The position numbers were made by a program, and so were the translations under genes. A stretch of DNA of 64,000 nt from positions 124,001-188,000 of the forward strand of contig JAIYDL010000016.1 in assembly GCA_027487515.1 (NCBI GenBank), in the 5' to 3' direction. The notes below the pieces were generated by a model. It was given only the letters and a program-made list of their open reading frames with translations, was not told where the DNA came from and did no database searches. This DNA comes from Pseudomonadota bacterium (lineage in GTDB: Bacteria; Bdellovibrionota; Bacteriovoracia; Bacteriovoracales; Bacteriovoracaceae). Below are positions 9,125 through 18,499 of this stretch, piece after piece. The number at the start of each line of letters is the position of its first letter. Position 1 is the first letter of the stretch.

Positions 9125-9585
9125 TTCATCCCCTCAGCGACGTCCAGAGCACGGCCATCGGGAACAACACGAACATCTGGCAGTTCGTCGTCGTGCTGCC
9201 CCGAGCGATCATCGGTGACGACTGCAACATTTGTTCCCATTGTTTCATCGAAAACGATGTGACCATAGGGAAGTCCGTCACTATCAAAAACGGTGTCCAG
9301 CTCTGGGATGGAGTGACCCTCGAAGACGACGTTTTCGTGGGCCCAAACTGCACTTTTGCGAATGACCCGTTGCCGCGGTCGAAGCAACACCTCGCGAACT
9401 ACCCCCGAACCGTCGTGAGGCGAGGTGCCTCTCTCGGCGCCAACGCGACGATCCTTCCTGGCATAACCGTGGGCGAAGGGGCGATGGTCGGAGCGGGTGC
9501 CGTCGTTACAAAAGATGTTCCCGCTTGGGCGGTCGTTGCTGGGAACCCGGCCCGGATCCTTCGCTACCTGGAGAAAAAACTGTGA
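9121..9585 (+). CDS. dTDP-3-amino-3,6-dideoxyhexose N-acetyltransferase (left-handed beta-helix)
   Basis: A 154-residue hexapeptide-repeat acyltransferase. Repeats such as [35 protein letters not shown] and [25 protein letters not shown] run almost end to end and close with [12 protein letters not shown]. This is the FdtC/QdtC-type fold that acetylates the 3-amino group with acetyl-CoA, making dTDP-Fuc3NAc or dTDP-Qui3NAc. Some relatives are formyl- or other acyltransferases. It lies between the ketoisomerase and the aminotransferase, which supports the assignment. Start ATG and stop both overlap neighbours by four bases. Confidence 0.87.
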   Translation: MIHPLSDVQSTAIGNNTNIWQFVVVLPRAIIGDDCNICSHCFIENDVTIGKSVTIKNGVQLWDGVTLEDDVFVGPNCTFANDPLPRSKQHLANYPRTVVRRGASLGANATILPGITVGEGAMVGAGAVVTKDVPAWAVVAGNPARILRYLEKKL

Positions 9586-10688
9586 TTAAATTTTTAAACC
9601 TCGCCGAACAGCATCGCCAGGTCCGCGCCTCGGCCCTCGACGCCCTTGAGCGCGTGTATGACAGCAACTGGTTCGTCCTCGGGAAAGAGGTCGAAGAATT
9701 TGAAAAAGCCTATGCGAGGTACTCTGGGACAGAGTTCTGCATCGGCGTCGCCAACGGCCTCGAGGCGATTCACCTCGCTCTCCTCGCCCTCGGCGTGGGC
9801 CCTGGGGATGAGGTCATCGTTCCCTCAAACACGTACATCGCAACAGTTCTGGCCGTGACCTACACCGGCGCCACACCCGTTTTCGTTGAGCCGGACATCC
9901 GTACCTACAACATCGATCCCACGAAGATCGAAGAGAAGGTCGGTCCTCGGACGAAGGTCATTATTCCCGTGCACCTCTATGGACAGCCCTGTGAAATGGA
10001 CCGGATCCAGGACATCGCTCGGCGCAGGAATCTGCGGGTCGTAGAAGACAACGCCCAAAGCCAGGGGGCCACTTTCCGTGGAACCATGACCGGGGCCTTC
10101 GGTGACGCGAACGCAACGAGCTTTTATCCAGGCAAGAATCTCGGCGCCCTGGGGGACGCGGGTGCGGTGACAACTCAGTCTTCTGACATCGCCCGTAGGC
10201 TCAAGACTCTGAGGAACTACGGCTCGGAAAAGAAGTACCACAACGAGATCATTGGGTATAATTCCCGCCTCGATGAGATGCAGGCCGCCGTGCTTCGGGT
10301 TAAACTTGAGCACCTCGACCGCTGGAGTGTTGAGCGCCGGAAGATCGCCGCGTCCTACACACAGCTCCTTCGGGATATCCCAGAGCTCGTACTCCCGGAA
10401 ACGCACCCCGAAGCAACCCATGTGTACCACCAGTTCATCGTCCGGACTGAGCGCCGGGACGAACTGCGATCCTACCTCGAGGCCAACGGGATCGAGACGC
10501 TCATCCATTACCCGATTCCCCCGCACCTCCAGCGCGCCTACACGTCTCTTGGGTTCGGCGCCGGCGCGTTTCCCGTCGCCGAAACGCTTGCGCGGACCAT
10601 GGTGAGCCTTCCGATTTACGTCGGTCTGTCCGAAGCCGACATCGCAGAAGTGCACATGAAGATCCGCGCATTTTTTAGGGGCGCATGA
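9582..10688 (+). CDS. fdtB: DegT/DnrJ/EryC1 sugar aminotransferase (FdtB/QdtB-like)
   Basis: A PLP-dependent aminotransferase of 368 residues that installs the 3-amino group on the dTDP-3-keto-6-deoxyhexose. Motifs: [13 protein letters not shown] for phosphate binding, [11 protein letters not shown] with the PLP-ring Asp, and [17 protein letters not shown] with the Schiff-base Lys near residue 186. The start is a GTG at 9582 that overlaps the preceding TGA as GTGA; a longer frame from 9525 would lie inside the acetyltransferase. The complete set rfbB-rfbA-fdtA-acetyltransferase-fdtB defines a Fuc3NAc/Qui3NAc pathway. Confidence 0.92.
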   Translation: MIKFLNLAEQHRQVRASALDALERVYDSNWFVLGKEVEEFEKAYARYSGTEFCIGVANGLEAIHLALLALGVGPGDEVIVPSNTYIATVLAVTYTGATPVFVEPDIRTYNIDPTKIEEKVGPRTKVIIPVHLYGQPCEMDRIQDIARRRNLRVVEDNAQSQGATFRGTMTGAFGDANATSFYPGKNLGALGDAGAVTTQSSDIARRLKTLRNYGSEKKYHNEIIGYNSRLDEMQAAVLRVKLEHLDRWSVERRKIAASYTQLLRDIPELVLPETHPEATHVYHQFIVRTERRDELRSYLEANGIETLIHYPIPPHLQRAYTSLGFGAGAFPVAETLARTMVSLPIYVGLSEADIAEVHMKIRAFFRGA

Positions 10689-12544
10689 AAAAAATTGGCC
10701 CGATCCTTCTCCTGCTTGTGTCGGGACTCATCTACCTTTACCCCTACGTTTTCGATGGGCGCGCTTCTTTTTTTCGCGTCCATGACAATGCGGAATCCTG
10801 TTACGCTTATCTCGCGGCCTCGGTCCGTGATCACCTCCTCCATGGGAGCTTCTCCTGGTGGTACCCCTATGCGGGATCCGGAATTGATGCGCTCTCTGTG
10901 ACCATGCATTCTCCTCTGAGCGCCATTTACCAGCTCTTCCTTTTCTTCAAGGACCCCTGGATAAGTTCGGTTGCGGTGGTTTGTCTCCAGATCGCCGGGG
11001 CGCTGAGCGGTGCCTACCTCTTGCTCTTACGAGCTTTCCGACTTCCCCCGCTCGTGGCATCGGCGGGAGCTCTGCTCTGGGTCCTGAGAGATTTTTCTCC
11101 GAATCAGTTCACGACCTTCGATGTGTTCGGAGCACCCTGGCTACCGCTTCATCTTTGGATCCTCCATCTTCTTCTTCGGAGGCGGACCAGACTTCAGCTT
11201 GTCCTGGGTGCGATCGCCTTGGGCCTCTGCCTCGGAGCGACGTCGACGATCTTCCTCTACCCAATTTATTTCCTCGGTTCGACCTTCCTTTTCTTTCTTT
11301 TCTTCGAGCGCCGAAGCCTTCGGGAGCTTCTCTTGGCCTATGGCCTGATTGGAGTTTCGACATTGCTGATCAAGGCGCCGGAGATCCTCACGATTCTCCT
11401 GAACCTCAAAGAGAGCTCGCGGATCGACGCAGCTCCGCCGGAAGTCCTGGGTGTGATCGGTGGGTTTGCCTCGAGCATCGCAGACTCCGTGCTGAAAGAT
11501 AAGTTCTTGTTTGCCGGAGCTTCCGCCGCGGCCTTCGCCGGTGGCCGCTCGAGCGCCCAGTGGCGCTCACTTCTGTGGTTTACGATCGGCCTATTCTTGA
11601 CCTCGAAAGTCCTCTGGGCCCTCGCTCTCTTGCTGAGGCCCTACGCGGGATTCCTCGGAGCTGTGAACTACGCAGACCTCTGGATCCTCGGTCGCCTGCT
11701 CCTCGTCGTCCTTGTCGTCCTGGGTTTTTCCACGGTAACCCTCCCGAGAGTGAGGATGGCCGGTCTCGTCGCGATCTGTCTGTGTGCTCTTGGAGCGCAG
11801 GTGTTCATCGCCCGGCAATTAGTTCGGCGGGCCCAGCACGAAAACTACGCACGGTATTTCGAGAATCCGCTCCTCCGTAAACTCGCGCAACTGAACCCTG
11901 AAAGACGGCGGGTCCTCGTCTGGGACGCCCAGCAAGCGAGCGCCTATGCTCCGAATCCGGGATGGTTACTACCCGGGATGCTCGGGCCGTATGGGCTTTC
12001 TACCATCGGAGGTTATTTCAGCCTTTACCCTCGGGCCTACCGAGAATTTTGGCTCAGCCTCTTTCAAGATGAGCCGCGCTATCTAACCCGTTTCCTCCGA
12101 AAACCGATATGGCTTTACGTCTTCGAGGACGCAGCTCTAAGGGCGGTGACGCCGGAGTTCTCAGACAGGTTGGCGGCGGCCGATGTCGGGTATATAGTTG
12201 CCGCAAGACCGCTCAATGCACCGGGATGGCTTGAGGTCCACAGCTCCTCGGAGGGACACATTTACCACAGGCCAGGCCCTCGGGGGCTCGGTGCTTTTAG
12301 CGACGAATGCCAAGGTCAATCCGTCGACGTTGAGCGTGGCCAAGATGAACTCGTGGTTCGGTACGTTACAAATTGTCCTGCGACGCTGAAGGTTTCGGAA
12401 TCCTATTCCCGATTCTGGACCGCAGAGCTAGACGGTAAGAAAATCCAACTTAACCGCAGCGGGGCGTTCATGGCAGTACCAACGGCAAAAGGGGCGGGGA
12501 CCCTGCGATTGACCTACCAACCACCCTACGCATGGAACCTATGA
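10685..12544 (+). CDS. YfhO-like multi-pass membrane protein (putative GT-C glycosyltransferase)
   Basis: A 619-residue membrane protein with about a dozen hydrophobic segments over the first 390 residues and a soluble C-terminal domain. The end ([19 protein letters not shown], then a Gly-rich loop and [11 protein letters not shown]) matches the beta-domain closing YfhO-family proteins, where W-x-A-x-x-DGK and F-x-Y-x-P are typical. YfhO-type proteins transfer sugars from undecaprenyl-linked donors outside the membrane. An acidic pair early in the chain (VHDNAES) follows TM1, as in GT-C enzymes. It overlaps the aminotransferase by four bases. I infer that it modifies or decorates a glycan with the locally made sugar. 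Confidence 0.68.
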   Translation: MKKIGPILLLLVSGLIYLYPYVFDGRASFFRVHDNAESCYAYLAASVRDHLLHGSFSWWYPYAGSGIDALSVTMHSPLSAIYQLFLFFKDPWISSVAVVCLQIAGALSGAYLLLLRAFRLPPLVASAGALLWVLRDFSPNQFTTFDVFGAPWLPLHLWILHLLLRRRTRLQLVLGAIALGLCLGATSTIFLYPIYFLGSTFLFFLFFERRSLRELLLAYGLIGVSTLLIKAPEILTILLNLKESSRIDAAPPEVLGVIGGFASSIADSVLKDKFLFAGASAAAFAGGRSSAQWRSLLWFTIGLFLTSKVLWALALLLRPYAGFLGAVNYADLWILGRLLLVVLVVLGFSTVTLPRVRMAGLVAICLCALGAQVFIARQLVRRAQHENYARYFENPLLRKLAQLNPERRRVLVWDAQQASAYAPNPGWLLPGMLGPYGLSTIGGYFSLYPRAYREFWLSLFQDEPRYLTRFLRKPIWLYVFEDAALRAVTPEFSDRLAAADVGYIVAARPLNAPGWLEVHSSSEGHIYHRPGPRGLGAFSDECQGQSVDVERGQDELVVRYVTNCPATLKVSESYSRFWTAELDGKKIQLNRSGAFMAVPTAKGAGTLRLTYQPPYAWNL

Positions 12545-14217
12545 TCGCCGCAAACCTTCGCCATAAATTTCTCCGGACCTACAAGGAACTCTCTCCCTAC
12601 GAGCGTCGGCTCCTGCTCTTTCTTTTATTCTCTTCGGTCGTCCTCACCGTGCTCGAGCTGACGGGAATTTCACTTCTCGGGCTTTCGATCTCACAGTTCG
12701 CGACGAACCAAGTTTCCTCTCATGAAGCCTCGTTGGCCCCGATCGCAGCGCACCTGGGGCTCTCTATTTTTCAGCTCAAGATCAGTGCGATCGTCGCGAT
12801 CTATCTCTTGCGGGTCGTGGTGTTCATCGCACACAAGTCCCTCTCCGTGAAACTCCTCTCCGCCTTCCATTCTCGGATCGGAACAAAGATCTTCGGAAAC
12901 ATCCTTCGGAGCAACTACGCCAAGTTCCTCGCCAAGGATCATAGCGAGATGACGAAAACGGTCATCGTCGAGACGGCGTACATGGTCGTCGTCCTCTCTT
13001 CGGGGATCACGGTGATTTCGGAGCTCATTGTCCTCACGGGGCTTCTGGGCGCTCTCGTCATCCTGAACCCAGGGGTCACCCTTTCGATCATCCTAACCAC
13101 GGGGGCCCTGGCCGGTGTCGTCATTCGCCGGAATCAGGAAAAGGTGAAGCACCTCGGGAAACTCCGTTCGGAGACGCAGAAGCAGCTCTTCGCGGTGATC
13201 GGCCAGATCTTTAATAACTTTAAGTTCCTGAAGGTCGTGCAGACCTATTCGGTACCGCTCACGCAGTTCGAAACGAACGTGAACGGATACGCTCTGACGA
13301 GCGCGCGGAAGAATGAGTACGCCAACTACCCGAAGTTCTTTCTCGAAACCATCGGCATCCTGGCGCTTGTAGCACTCCTCGCACTTTTCTCGGGGGGAGA
13401 GGCCCCGAAGCCCCAGCTCATCGCCAGCATCGTTTTTGGGGCAGGTGCATTCTTTCGGCTTCTCCCGTCTGCGAACCGGATCCTCGTTTCGCTTCATCAG
13501 ATCAGTTACTACGCGGAGACCTGGAGCCTCGTCACGAGTTACCTCGACGATTCCGTGGGTGAAGTGACGGCAGCCGAACCACTCAGTTTTAAGAGCGAGA
13601 TTCAGCTTCGAGATGTCCATTTTTCCTACACCGGCCAGTCGAAGTTCGTGCTCCGAGGATTCTCCCGGGAGATTAAAAAAGGCAAGAAGATCCTCCTCTG
13701 GGGCGAGAGCGGCCGGGGGAAGACGACGCTCATGAATCTCCTCCTCGGTCTCCTAACCCCAACCCAGGGGACGATCTTGATCGACGGGACCCCGCTCGGG
13801 CCTGAGACTTCCTCTGCGTGGCGCCTGAACATCGGCTATGTTCCTCAGGAGATCTTTCTCTTCAACGCCTCTCTTCGGAAGAACGTTTCGTTTGGTCGAG
13901 AGATCACTGAGGCGGCATTCCTCCATGCCTTGCGCCTTTGTCGCATCGAGGAGCTCTTTGTTCAGCACGGAGAAAATCCCCTCGGCGAGCAGGGGAACGT
14001 CCTGAGCGGTGGTCAGCGCCAGCGCGTCGCTCTCGCTCGGGCCCTCTGCACGAACCCAGACGTCATTGTCATGGACGAACCGACGAGTTCCTTAGATCCA
14101 AGGCTTGCGGCCGAGTTGATCGAAAACATCCTCGCGGCGACGACCGAGAAGACCCTCATCGTCGTGAGCCATAATCCGAACTTCGTTGATCGCTTCGATG
14201 AGGTCTGGGAGATCTAG
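12541..14217 (+). CDS. ABC transporter, fused permease and ATPase (MsbA/PglK-like flippase)
   Basis: A half-transporter of 558 residues: about six transmembrane helices in the first 320 residues, then an ATPase domain with Walker A WGESGRGKTTL, signature LSGGQRQRVALARAL, Walker B VIVMDEPTSSLD and the switch His in VVSHN. This architecture exports lipid-linked glycans (PglK, WlaB) or lipid A (MsbA). As the last gene of the dTDP-amino-sugar operon it is most likely the flippase for that oligosaccharide. The ATG at 12541 overlaps the previous stop as ATGA; an ATG nine bases upstream is in frame. Its stop overlaps the convergent methyltransferase by four bases. Confidence 0.88.
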   Translation: MIAANLRHKFLRTYKELSPYERRLLLFLLFSSVVLTVLELTGISLLGLSISQFATNQVSSHEASLAPIAAHLGLSIFQLKISAIVAIYLLRVVVFIAHKSLSVKLLSAFHSRIGTKIFGNILRSNYAKFLAKDHSEMTKTVIVETAYMVVVLSSGITVISELIVLTGLLGALVILNPGVTLSIILTTGALAGVVIRRNQEKVKHLGKLRSETQKQLFAVIGQIFNNFKFLKVVQTYSVPLTQFETNVNGYALTSARKNEYANYPKFFLETIGILALVALLALFSGGEAPKPQLIASIVFGAGAFFRLLPSANRILVSLHQISYYAETWSLVTSYLDDSVGEVTAAEPLSFKSEIQLRDVHFSYTGQSKFVLRGFSREIKKGKKILLWGESGRGKTTLMNLLLGLLTPTQGTILIDGTPLGPETSSAWRLNIGYVPQEIFLFNASLRKNVSFGREITEAAFLHALRLCRIEELFVQHGENPLGEQGNVLSGGQRQRVALARALCTNPDVIVMDEPTSSLDPRLAAELIENILAATTEKTLIVVSHNPNFVDRFDEVWEI

Positions 14218-14822
14218 CGTGGCTTCAGAATAAAAAAGTGCTGGTACGGCCGCTCCCACAGTCTGTAGTCCCGCTCCAGGCGGTACCCTGGGAGAGCACT
14301 CAGGTCTCGTCGGACTTGGCCTGCGTTCCCGTGGTAGATCTCCCAGTAATGTTCAGGATTGTTGTGGATCCCCACTTCTTTGCCGGTCCACGGGAGAGTG
14401 ACCGCTTGCCGGACGGCGAAGTTTCTAAGCCCGAGTCCTAGTCGGAGAAACCGACGGTTGTCTGGAACGGAGAGGATGAGCTGCTCAGGAGCGAGAGTTT
14501 CGGTCAGGACGCGTAACGCCCGCAGGGCCTGTTCGTACTCGATGTGCTCAAGGACCTGGCAGAGGAAGACGGTCGTGATCTTTGGAAGCGGTAGGGACGC
14601 AAGGAGCTCAGGTCGGGTCAGGTCGACGTGGAAGTCGGGGCCTAGGGCCTGGTCGAAGTCTGCGGTGAGGTACTCCTTGACGAGGGGCTTGCCCGCCGCC
14701 CAGGCGAACTTGTTCCCGCAGCCGAATTCTAGTACCACGTCGTGAGTGCGCAGATACCGCAGCTGCTCGAAGTAGGCTTCAAGCCGGTCGCGGGTGAAGT
14801 AGGTCTTATCTTGGTATTTCAT
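14214..14822 (-). CDS. Class I SAM-dependent methyltransferase
   Basis: A 202-residue methyltransferase starting MKYQDKTYFTRDRLE. The SAM loop is VLEFGCGNKFAWAAGK near residue 30, strand two ends in LTADFDQALG, and TVFLCQVLEHIEYEQALRAL followed by LSVPDNRRFLRLG is the usual motif IV-VI region. I start at the ATG at 14822, one base after the stop of the upstream gene; a longer frame to 14930 lies inside that gene. It is probably co-transcribed with the upstream GT-B-like protein. The acceptor is unknown. Confidence 0.8.
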   Translation of the reverse strand: MKYQDKTYFTRDRLEAYFEQLRYLRTHDVVLEFGCGNKFAWAAGKPLVKEYLTADFDQALGPDFHVDLTRPELLASLPLPKITTVFLCQVLEHIEYEQALRALRVLTETLAPEQLILSVPDNRRFLRLGLGLRNFAVRQAVTLPWTGKEVGIHNNPEHYWEIYHGNAGQVRRDLSALPGYRLERDYRLWERPYQHFFILKPR

Positions 14823-14823
14823 C

Positions 14824-16182
14824 TTAGCCCTTTGATCGGAAGCGTAGGCGGAGTTGATAAATGAATAGGTTCCAGGCCATCTCTGCCGCAATAGAAATGC
14901 GCCCTCGCGCGAGAAGCGGGCCGAGCGCACGAAGGATCACGTCACCGCACCTTGGTGCAAAGTCCGGGGCCAAGGATGCTCCCCAGTACTCCTGGATGAT
15001 CGCATCGTAATCCGCTTCAGGAAGCGGTTCTCGAAGGGTCCGCTCGAGGATGGCGTCGACCGTTTCTGATTCTGCGTAGAAGCCGGTCCAGTTTGGGATC
15101 CACTGGATCTCCCTGGGTTTCGTTCGCCATTCGGCACTGGGCCCTAGTGGAAGTGCCGTGAGTCCGTTGAGATGGAAGGCCTTGTTGGCCGGGGGTTCGA
15201 ACTCCGCGGACCGGTAGTACACGAAGGGCTTCCGGAAGTAGGCACAGTCGATCGACGCATGAGTCTGGATGCCAAGGCCCACATCCATGTGAGTAAAAAA
15301 ATCATAGGTGTGTTCGCTCGCGATGATCCTCTCCGGCGGCACGAGCGACTTCCAAAAGCGAAGCTCTTCGGACTCTTCGCACTTGATGGACGCGTAGGCC
15401 ATGGGATGCATTTTCACGAACACGGCCATCCCGGCCCGTTCCCCCGCAGCGATGAGTTCTCTGTAACTCTGGATGAAGCGCTCGGCGTAGTCCCGCACTT
15501 CTTCACGGCGCCAATGAGGAAACCACACGGCAATCTTTTTTTCATACCCACCGATGCTCTTCGGAAAAAGCACAGCGATTTTTGCCTCTGGGCCCAACCC
15601 AAAATGACGGCAAAACTCGTCTCGGTTGCGGACCGTTACGAGGCGGTCCGCTCGAGCATGAGCGAATGAGCCACAGGAGCTGATGTGATCTGTTGGAAAC
15701 ACCGAGCGGGCGTAGGGCCGAAGAAGGTGGAATTCCTGCCGGACACAGAAGTCGCTCTTCGCGACGGAGAAGTTGGCGGCGTATGACCAGTTGTCAAGGC
15801 CACTCGTTGAATTGAACACAATGACGGGCCTCCCTCGGAGCCGAACCTTCAAGAGGAGAGGGAAGTAGTCCTTCCAGGAGCCGCAGATGACCGCGGTGGA
15901 ACCCGCGGCGAGCCGGAGAAACTCTTTAGCCGAGTCGATCCAGGTGTATCCCCGGGCCAGAGCAATCTCCTTGTACTCCAAGGGGTACCCGTAGCTACTG
16001 ACGGAGGTTGAGCACAAACAGAACCGGGCCGGAATGTTCAGTGATAAAAAATGCTCCAAGAGACTGACTTCACGCCAAGTGTTCTCTTTCTGAAAGCGGG
16101 CGGAGACGATCATGAGAGGGTGATTTTTTTTGACTGCAATCGGGTAAGGTACTTGAAACTCGTTTCGGCCAGCTATTTCCAT
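14824..16182 (-). CDS. Putative GT-B-fold capsule/teichoic-type glycosyltransferase
   Basis: A 452-residue soluble protein. The C-terminal half has KMHPMAYASIK, then ERIIASEHTYDFFTHMDVGL and a stretch around ASIDCAYFRKPFVYYR. That K-x-HP plus late phosphate-binding pattern is shared by CDP-glycerol phosphotransferases and capsule-synthesis glycosyltransferases. I infer transfer of a sugar or polyol phosphate to a glycan. The start ATG at 16182 has GAGG five bases upstream; an internal Met at residue 24 (MIVSARFQ) is possible. Divergent from the NeuB operon across a 147-base region. The family assignment is moderate only. Confidence 0.55.
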   Translation of the reverse strand: MEIAGRNEFQVPYPIAVKKNHPLMIVSARFQKENTWREVSLLEHFLSLNIPARFCLCSTSVSSYGYPLEYKEIALARGYTWIDSAKEFLRLAAGSTAVICGSWKDYFPLLLKVRLRGRPVIVFNSTSGLDNWSYAANFSVAKSDFCVRQEFHLLRPYARSVFPTDHISSCGSFAHARADRLVTVRNRDEFCRHFGLGPEAKIAVLFPKSIGGYEKKIAVWFPHWRREEVRDYAERFIQSYRELIAAGERAGMAVFVKMHPMAYASIKCEESEELRFWKSLVPPERIIASEHTYDFFTHMDVGLGIQTHASIDCAYFRKPFVYYRSAEFEPPANKAFHLNGLTALPLGPSAEWRTKPREIQWIPNWTGFYAESETVDAILERTLREPLPEADYDAIIQEYWGASLAPDFAPRCGDVILRALGPLLARGRISIAAEMAWNLFIYQLRLRFRSKG

Positions 16183-16251
16183 GAGGTCCTCGGACGACGG
16201 AAAAGAACCAAAAAAGCCTCCGGGAATATTGCAATTCGGCTGCCTGTCGTG

Positions 16252-16280
16252 TTCTCATGTCATCGACATAAGGCTAAGAT
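16252..16280 (+). promoter_or_regulatory. Candidate promoter of the NeuB operon
   Basis: TTCTCA (16252-16257), a 17-base spacer and TAAGAT (16275-16280) precede the NeuB-like gene. Just downstream is a perfect hairpin, TTGTC-TGAA-GACAA (16294-16307), which could be an operator or a leader structure. The octamer AAGATATT is shared with two other intergenic regions of the locus. Confidence 0.35.
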
Positions 16281-16329
16281 ATTGTCCTATCTATTGTCTG
16301 AAGACAACAAATGCTGGAGGTAAATTGAT

Positions 16330-17145
16330 ATGCGCCGCACAAAATTAATTGCAGAGATCGGCTGGAACCATATGGGAGACCTAGATTTAGCGAAGCGGAT
16401 GATCGAAGCCGCTGCGAAAAACGGCGCTGATATCGTGAAGTTTCAAACCTGGTCCCAGAAGAATCTCGTACCAGGCCCTTGGGACACCGATGGCCGTAAG
16501 GAAATCTACAAGAAAGCTGAACTGACCCGTGCTGCCCATGAGCTCCTTCTCCGGGCCTGTAAAGATAACGGTGTTGAGTTCTCCACTTCTCTTTTTAGCC
16601 TGAAGGATCTGGATAAGATTGAAGGCCTCGGGATCCGGACGTTAAAAGTTCCGAGCCACGAGATTCATAACCGCGAACTCATTGAGCGACTCGCAGGGAT
16701 GTGCGAAGTGCTCCTGGTCTCGACCGGGGCTTCTTCCTGGAGCGAAGTTGAGGCCGCAGCTGAGATCCTGAGACGCTCTTCCTGTGAGAGCGTCCTTCTT
16801 CACTGCGTTTCATCCTACCCGTGTGAGAGCGACATGGTGAATCTGCCGCGCATCTCGAAGCTCAAGACCTTGGGCCCGAGAGTGGGCTACAGCGGTCACT
16901 ACTTCGGAATCGAAGACGCGATCCTGAGCATGCCTCTGGGTGCGACGTACATCGAGAAACACTTTACGATCGACCGCGAGCTTCCGGGTCGTGATAACAA
17001 GTTCGCCCTCCTCCCAGAGGACTTCCGAAAACTCAGTGCCTACCGTGACAGTTGGGACGCGATGTCCCTCGACCGCGGCGTCGACTTCCAGCGCTCCGAA
17101 ACGGACATCATCGAGAAGTACCGGGGAAGATGGAATGCCGGCTAG
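16330..17145 (+). CDS. NeuB-family nonulosonic acid synthase, short form
   Basis: Condenses phosphoenolpyruvate with an amino- or deoxy-hexose to give a nine-carbon (sialic, legionaminic, pseudaminic) or related keto acid. The N-terminus LIAEIGWNHMGDLDLAKRMI, then ADIVKFQTWSQKNLV, VEFSTSLFSLKDLD, LKVPSHEI, VLLVSTGASSW, LLHCVSSYP and YIEKHFTIDRELPGRDNKFAL follow the NeuB TIM-barrel order, including the two loops that hold Lys and the metal His. At 271 residues it stops after the barrel and lacks the C-terminal SAF (antifreeze-like) domain of usual 340-360 residue NeuB enzymes. GGAGG lies nine bases before the ATG. First gene of an operon with NeuA. Confidence 0.88.
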   Translation: MRRTKLIAEIGWNHMGDLDLAKRMIEAAAKNGADIVKFQTWSQKNLVPGPWDTDGRKEIYKKAELTRAAHELLLRACKDNGVEFSTSLFSLKDLDKIEGLGIRTLKVPSHEIHNRELIERLAGMCEVLLVSTGASSWSEVEAAAEILRRSSCESVLLHCVSSYPCESDMVNLPRISKLKTLGPRVGYSGHYFGIEDAILSMPLGATYIEKHFTIDRELPGRDNKFALLPEDFRKLSAYRDSWDAMSLDRGVDFQRSETDIIEKYRGRWNAG

Positions 17146-18499
17146 GTACGTCGCCGGGAAAGCGTCGATCGTCATCCGCTCGAAGAATGAAGAAGAGTGG
17201 ATTGGTCACTGCCTCGAGGCCGTCTTCAAGCAGGACTACCCGTCTCTCGAGGTCATCGTCGTAGACTCGGGGAGCACGGATCAGACTCTTCGGATCGCCG
17301 CCAAATACCCGGTCAAGACGGTCGTGCACATCGACGCTTACCTCCCGGGGAGTTCCTTGAACTCCGGGATCCAGGAAGGGGATGGAGAATTCGTCGTTTG
17401 CTTGTCCTCGCATTGCGTCCCCAAAGGGACCCAATGGCTTACGCGTCTGCTTTCTCCCTTCGAGAACGAGGCCATCGCCGGAGTCTATGGCCGGCAGCTT
17501 CCCGTCTCGTTCAGCTCGAGTCACGATATCCGGGACCTTCTGATCACCTTCGGTCTCGACCGGCGCATCCAGGAGAAGGACTCCTTCTTCCACAACGCGA
17601 ACAGTGCGCTCCGGCGCAAGATCTGGGATCGCGTCCCGTTCGATCCCACGGTGACGAACATTGAGGACCGAATCTGGGCGAAGCAAGTCTTAGACCTGGG
17701 TCACAAGCTCGCCTACGAGCCCGACGCGGAAGTGTTCCATCACCACGGCCTCCACCACGGTCAGAACCAGAAGCGCGCCATGAGCACTGTGCAGGTCCTG
17801 AGTTCGATCCAGGACTTCTCCGTGCGGGAATCTCTTCCGGAGTCCATGCGACCGGAGAACCTCGCTTTCGGCGCCGTTGTTCCACTCACGAGCCACAGCA
17901 TGGCCTGGCTCCAGAGTCCGGAAGCAGGAGTGTTCTTCGCGGACCTCGAACACTGTGCCTACTTTAAAAAGATCTTCATCCTGGGCTACGAAGAGCAGCG
18001 CTCGTTTCTGCCGGCCTCGGATCGGTTCGTTTTCGTGGAGCGCCCTCGGAGCTACGAGGATGCGCAGATTTCGCTGGAAGATGTTCTCTTCTGGTTCGTC
18101 AATTCGGTCGACTATGTGGACTTCCACTACTTCGTTTACGTCTCGCCGCTCTACTTCTTCCGGCCCAGAGACTTCTACGAACAGCTCGTCATGGACGTCG
18201 CCTTCAAGGGCCTAGACACCTGCTTCGGCGGCATCGTCGATTTCAACAACGCCTGGGTCTTTGACCCCGAGAAGGGATACACCCAGATCGGTGAAAATCT
18301 CTTTGGCCGTGACTTCAAGCACCCGTCGTACCGAGCACTCTACGGCCTTGGCTGTGTGACCAGACCAAGTGTCCTCCGGCAGCGCCGGCTGGTCGGTACC
18401 AAAGTCGGGATCATTCCACTCGATGATCTCCGTTATTCCCTGAAATCGTCGGACCCCGGAGCGGCGAAGCTCGTGAAGGTCCTGAAGGAGAATCTATGA
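17135..18499 (+). CDS. Family 2 glycosyltransferase with a C-terminal cytidylyltransferase-like domain
   Basis: A 454-residue protein. Residues 8-230 are a GT-A domain: SIVIRSKNEEEWIGHCLEA, VIVVDSGSTDQTL, then VCLSSHCVP in the place of the usual DXD, and NANSALRRKIWD with IEDRIWAKQVLDLG. Residues about 250-454 form a second domain (FFADLEHCAYFKKIFILGYEE, then ALYGLGCVTRPSVLRQRRLVG and a late GIIPLDDLRY) that resembles the lid part of CMP-sugar synthetases. I infer a fusion, perhaps a nonulosonic acid transferase. The ATG at 17135 overlaps neuB by 11 bases; its stop overlaps the NeuA start as ATGA. The first domain is secure, the second is tentative. Confidence 0.75.
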   Translation: MPARYVAGKASIVIRSKNEEEWIGHCLEAVFKQDYPSLEVIVVDSGSTDQTLRIAAKYPVKTVVHIDAYLPGSSLNSGIQEGDGEFVVCLSSHCVPKGTQWLTRLLSPFENEAIAGVYGRQLPVSFSSSHDIRDLLITFGLDRRIQEKDSFFHNANSALRRKIWDRVPFDPTVTNIEDRIWAKQVLDLGHKLAYEPDAEVFHHHGLHHGQNQKRAMSTVQVLSSIQDFSVRESLPESMRPENLAFGAVVPLTSHSMAWLQSPEAGVFFADLEHCAYFKKIFILGYEEQRSFLPASDRFVFVERPRSYEDAQISLEDVLFWFVNSVDYVDFHYFVYVSPLYFFRPRDFYEQLVMDVAFKGLDTCFGGIVDFNNAWVFDPEKGYTQIGENLFGRDFKHPSYRALYGLGCVTRPSVLRQRRLVGTKVGIIPLDDLRYSLKSSDPGAAKLVKVLKENL

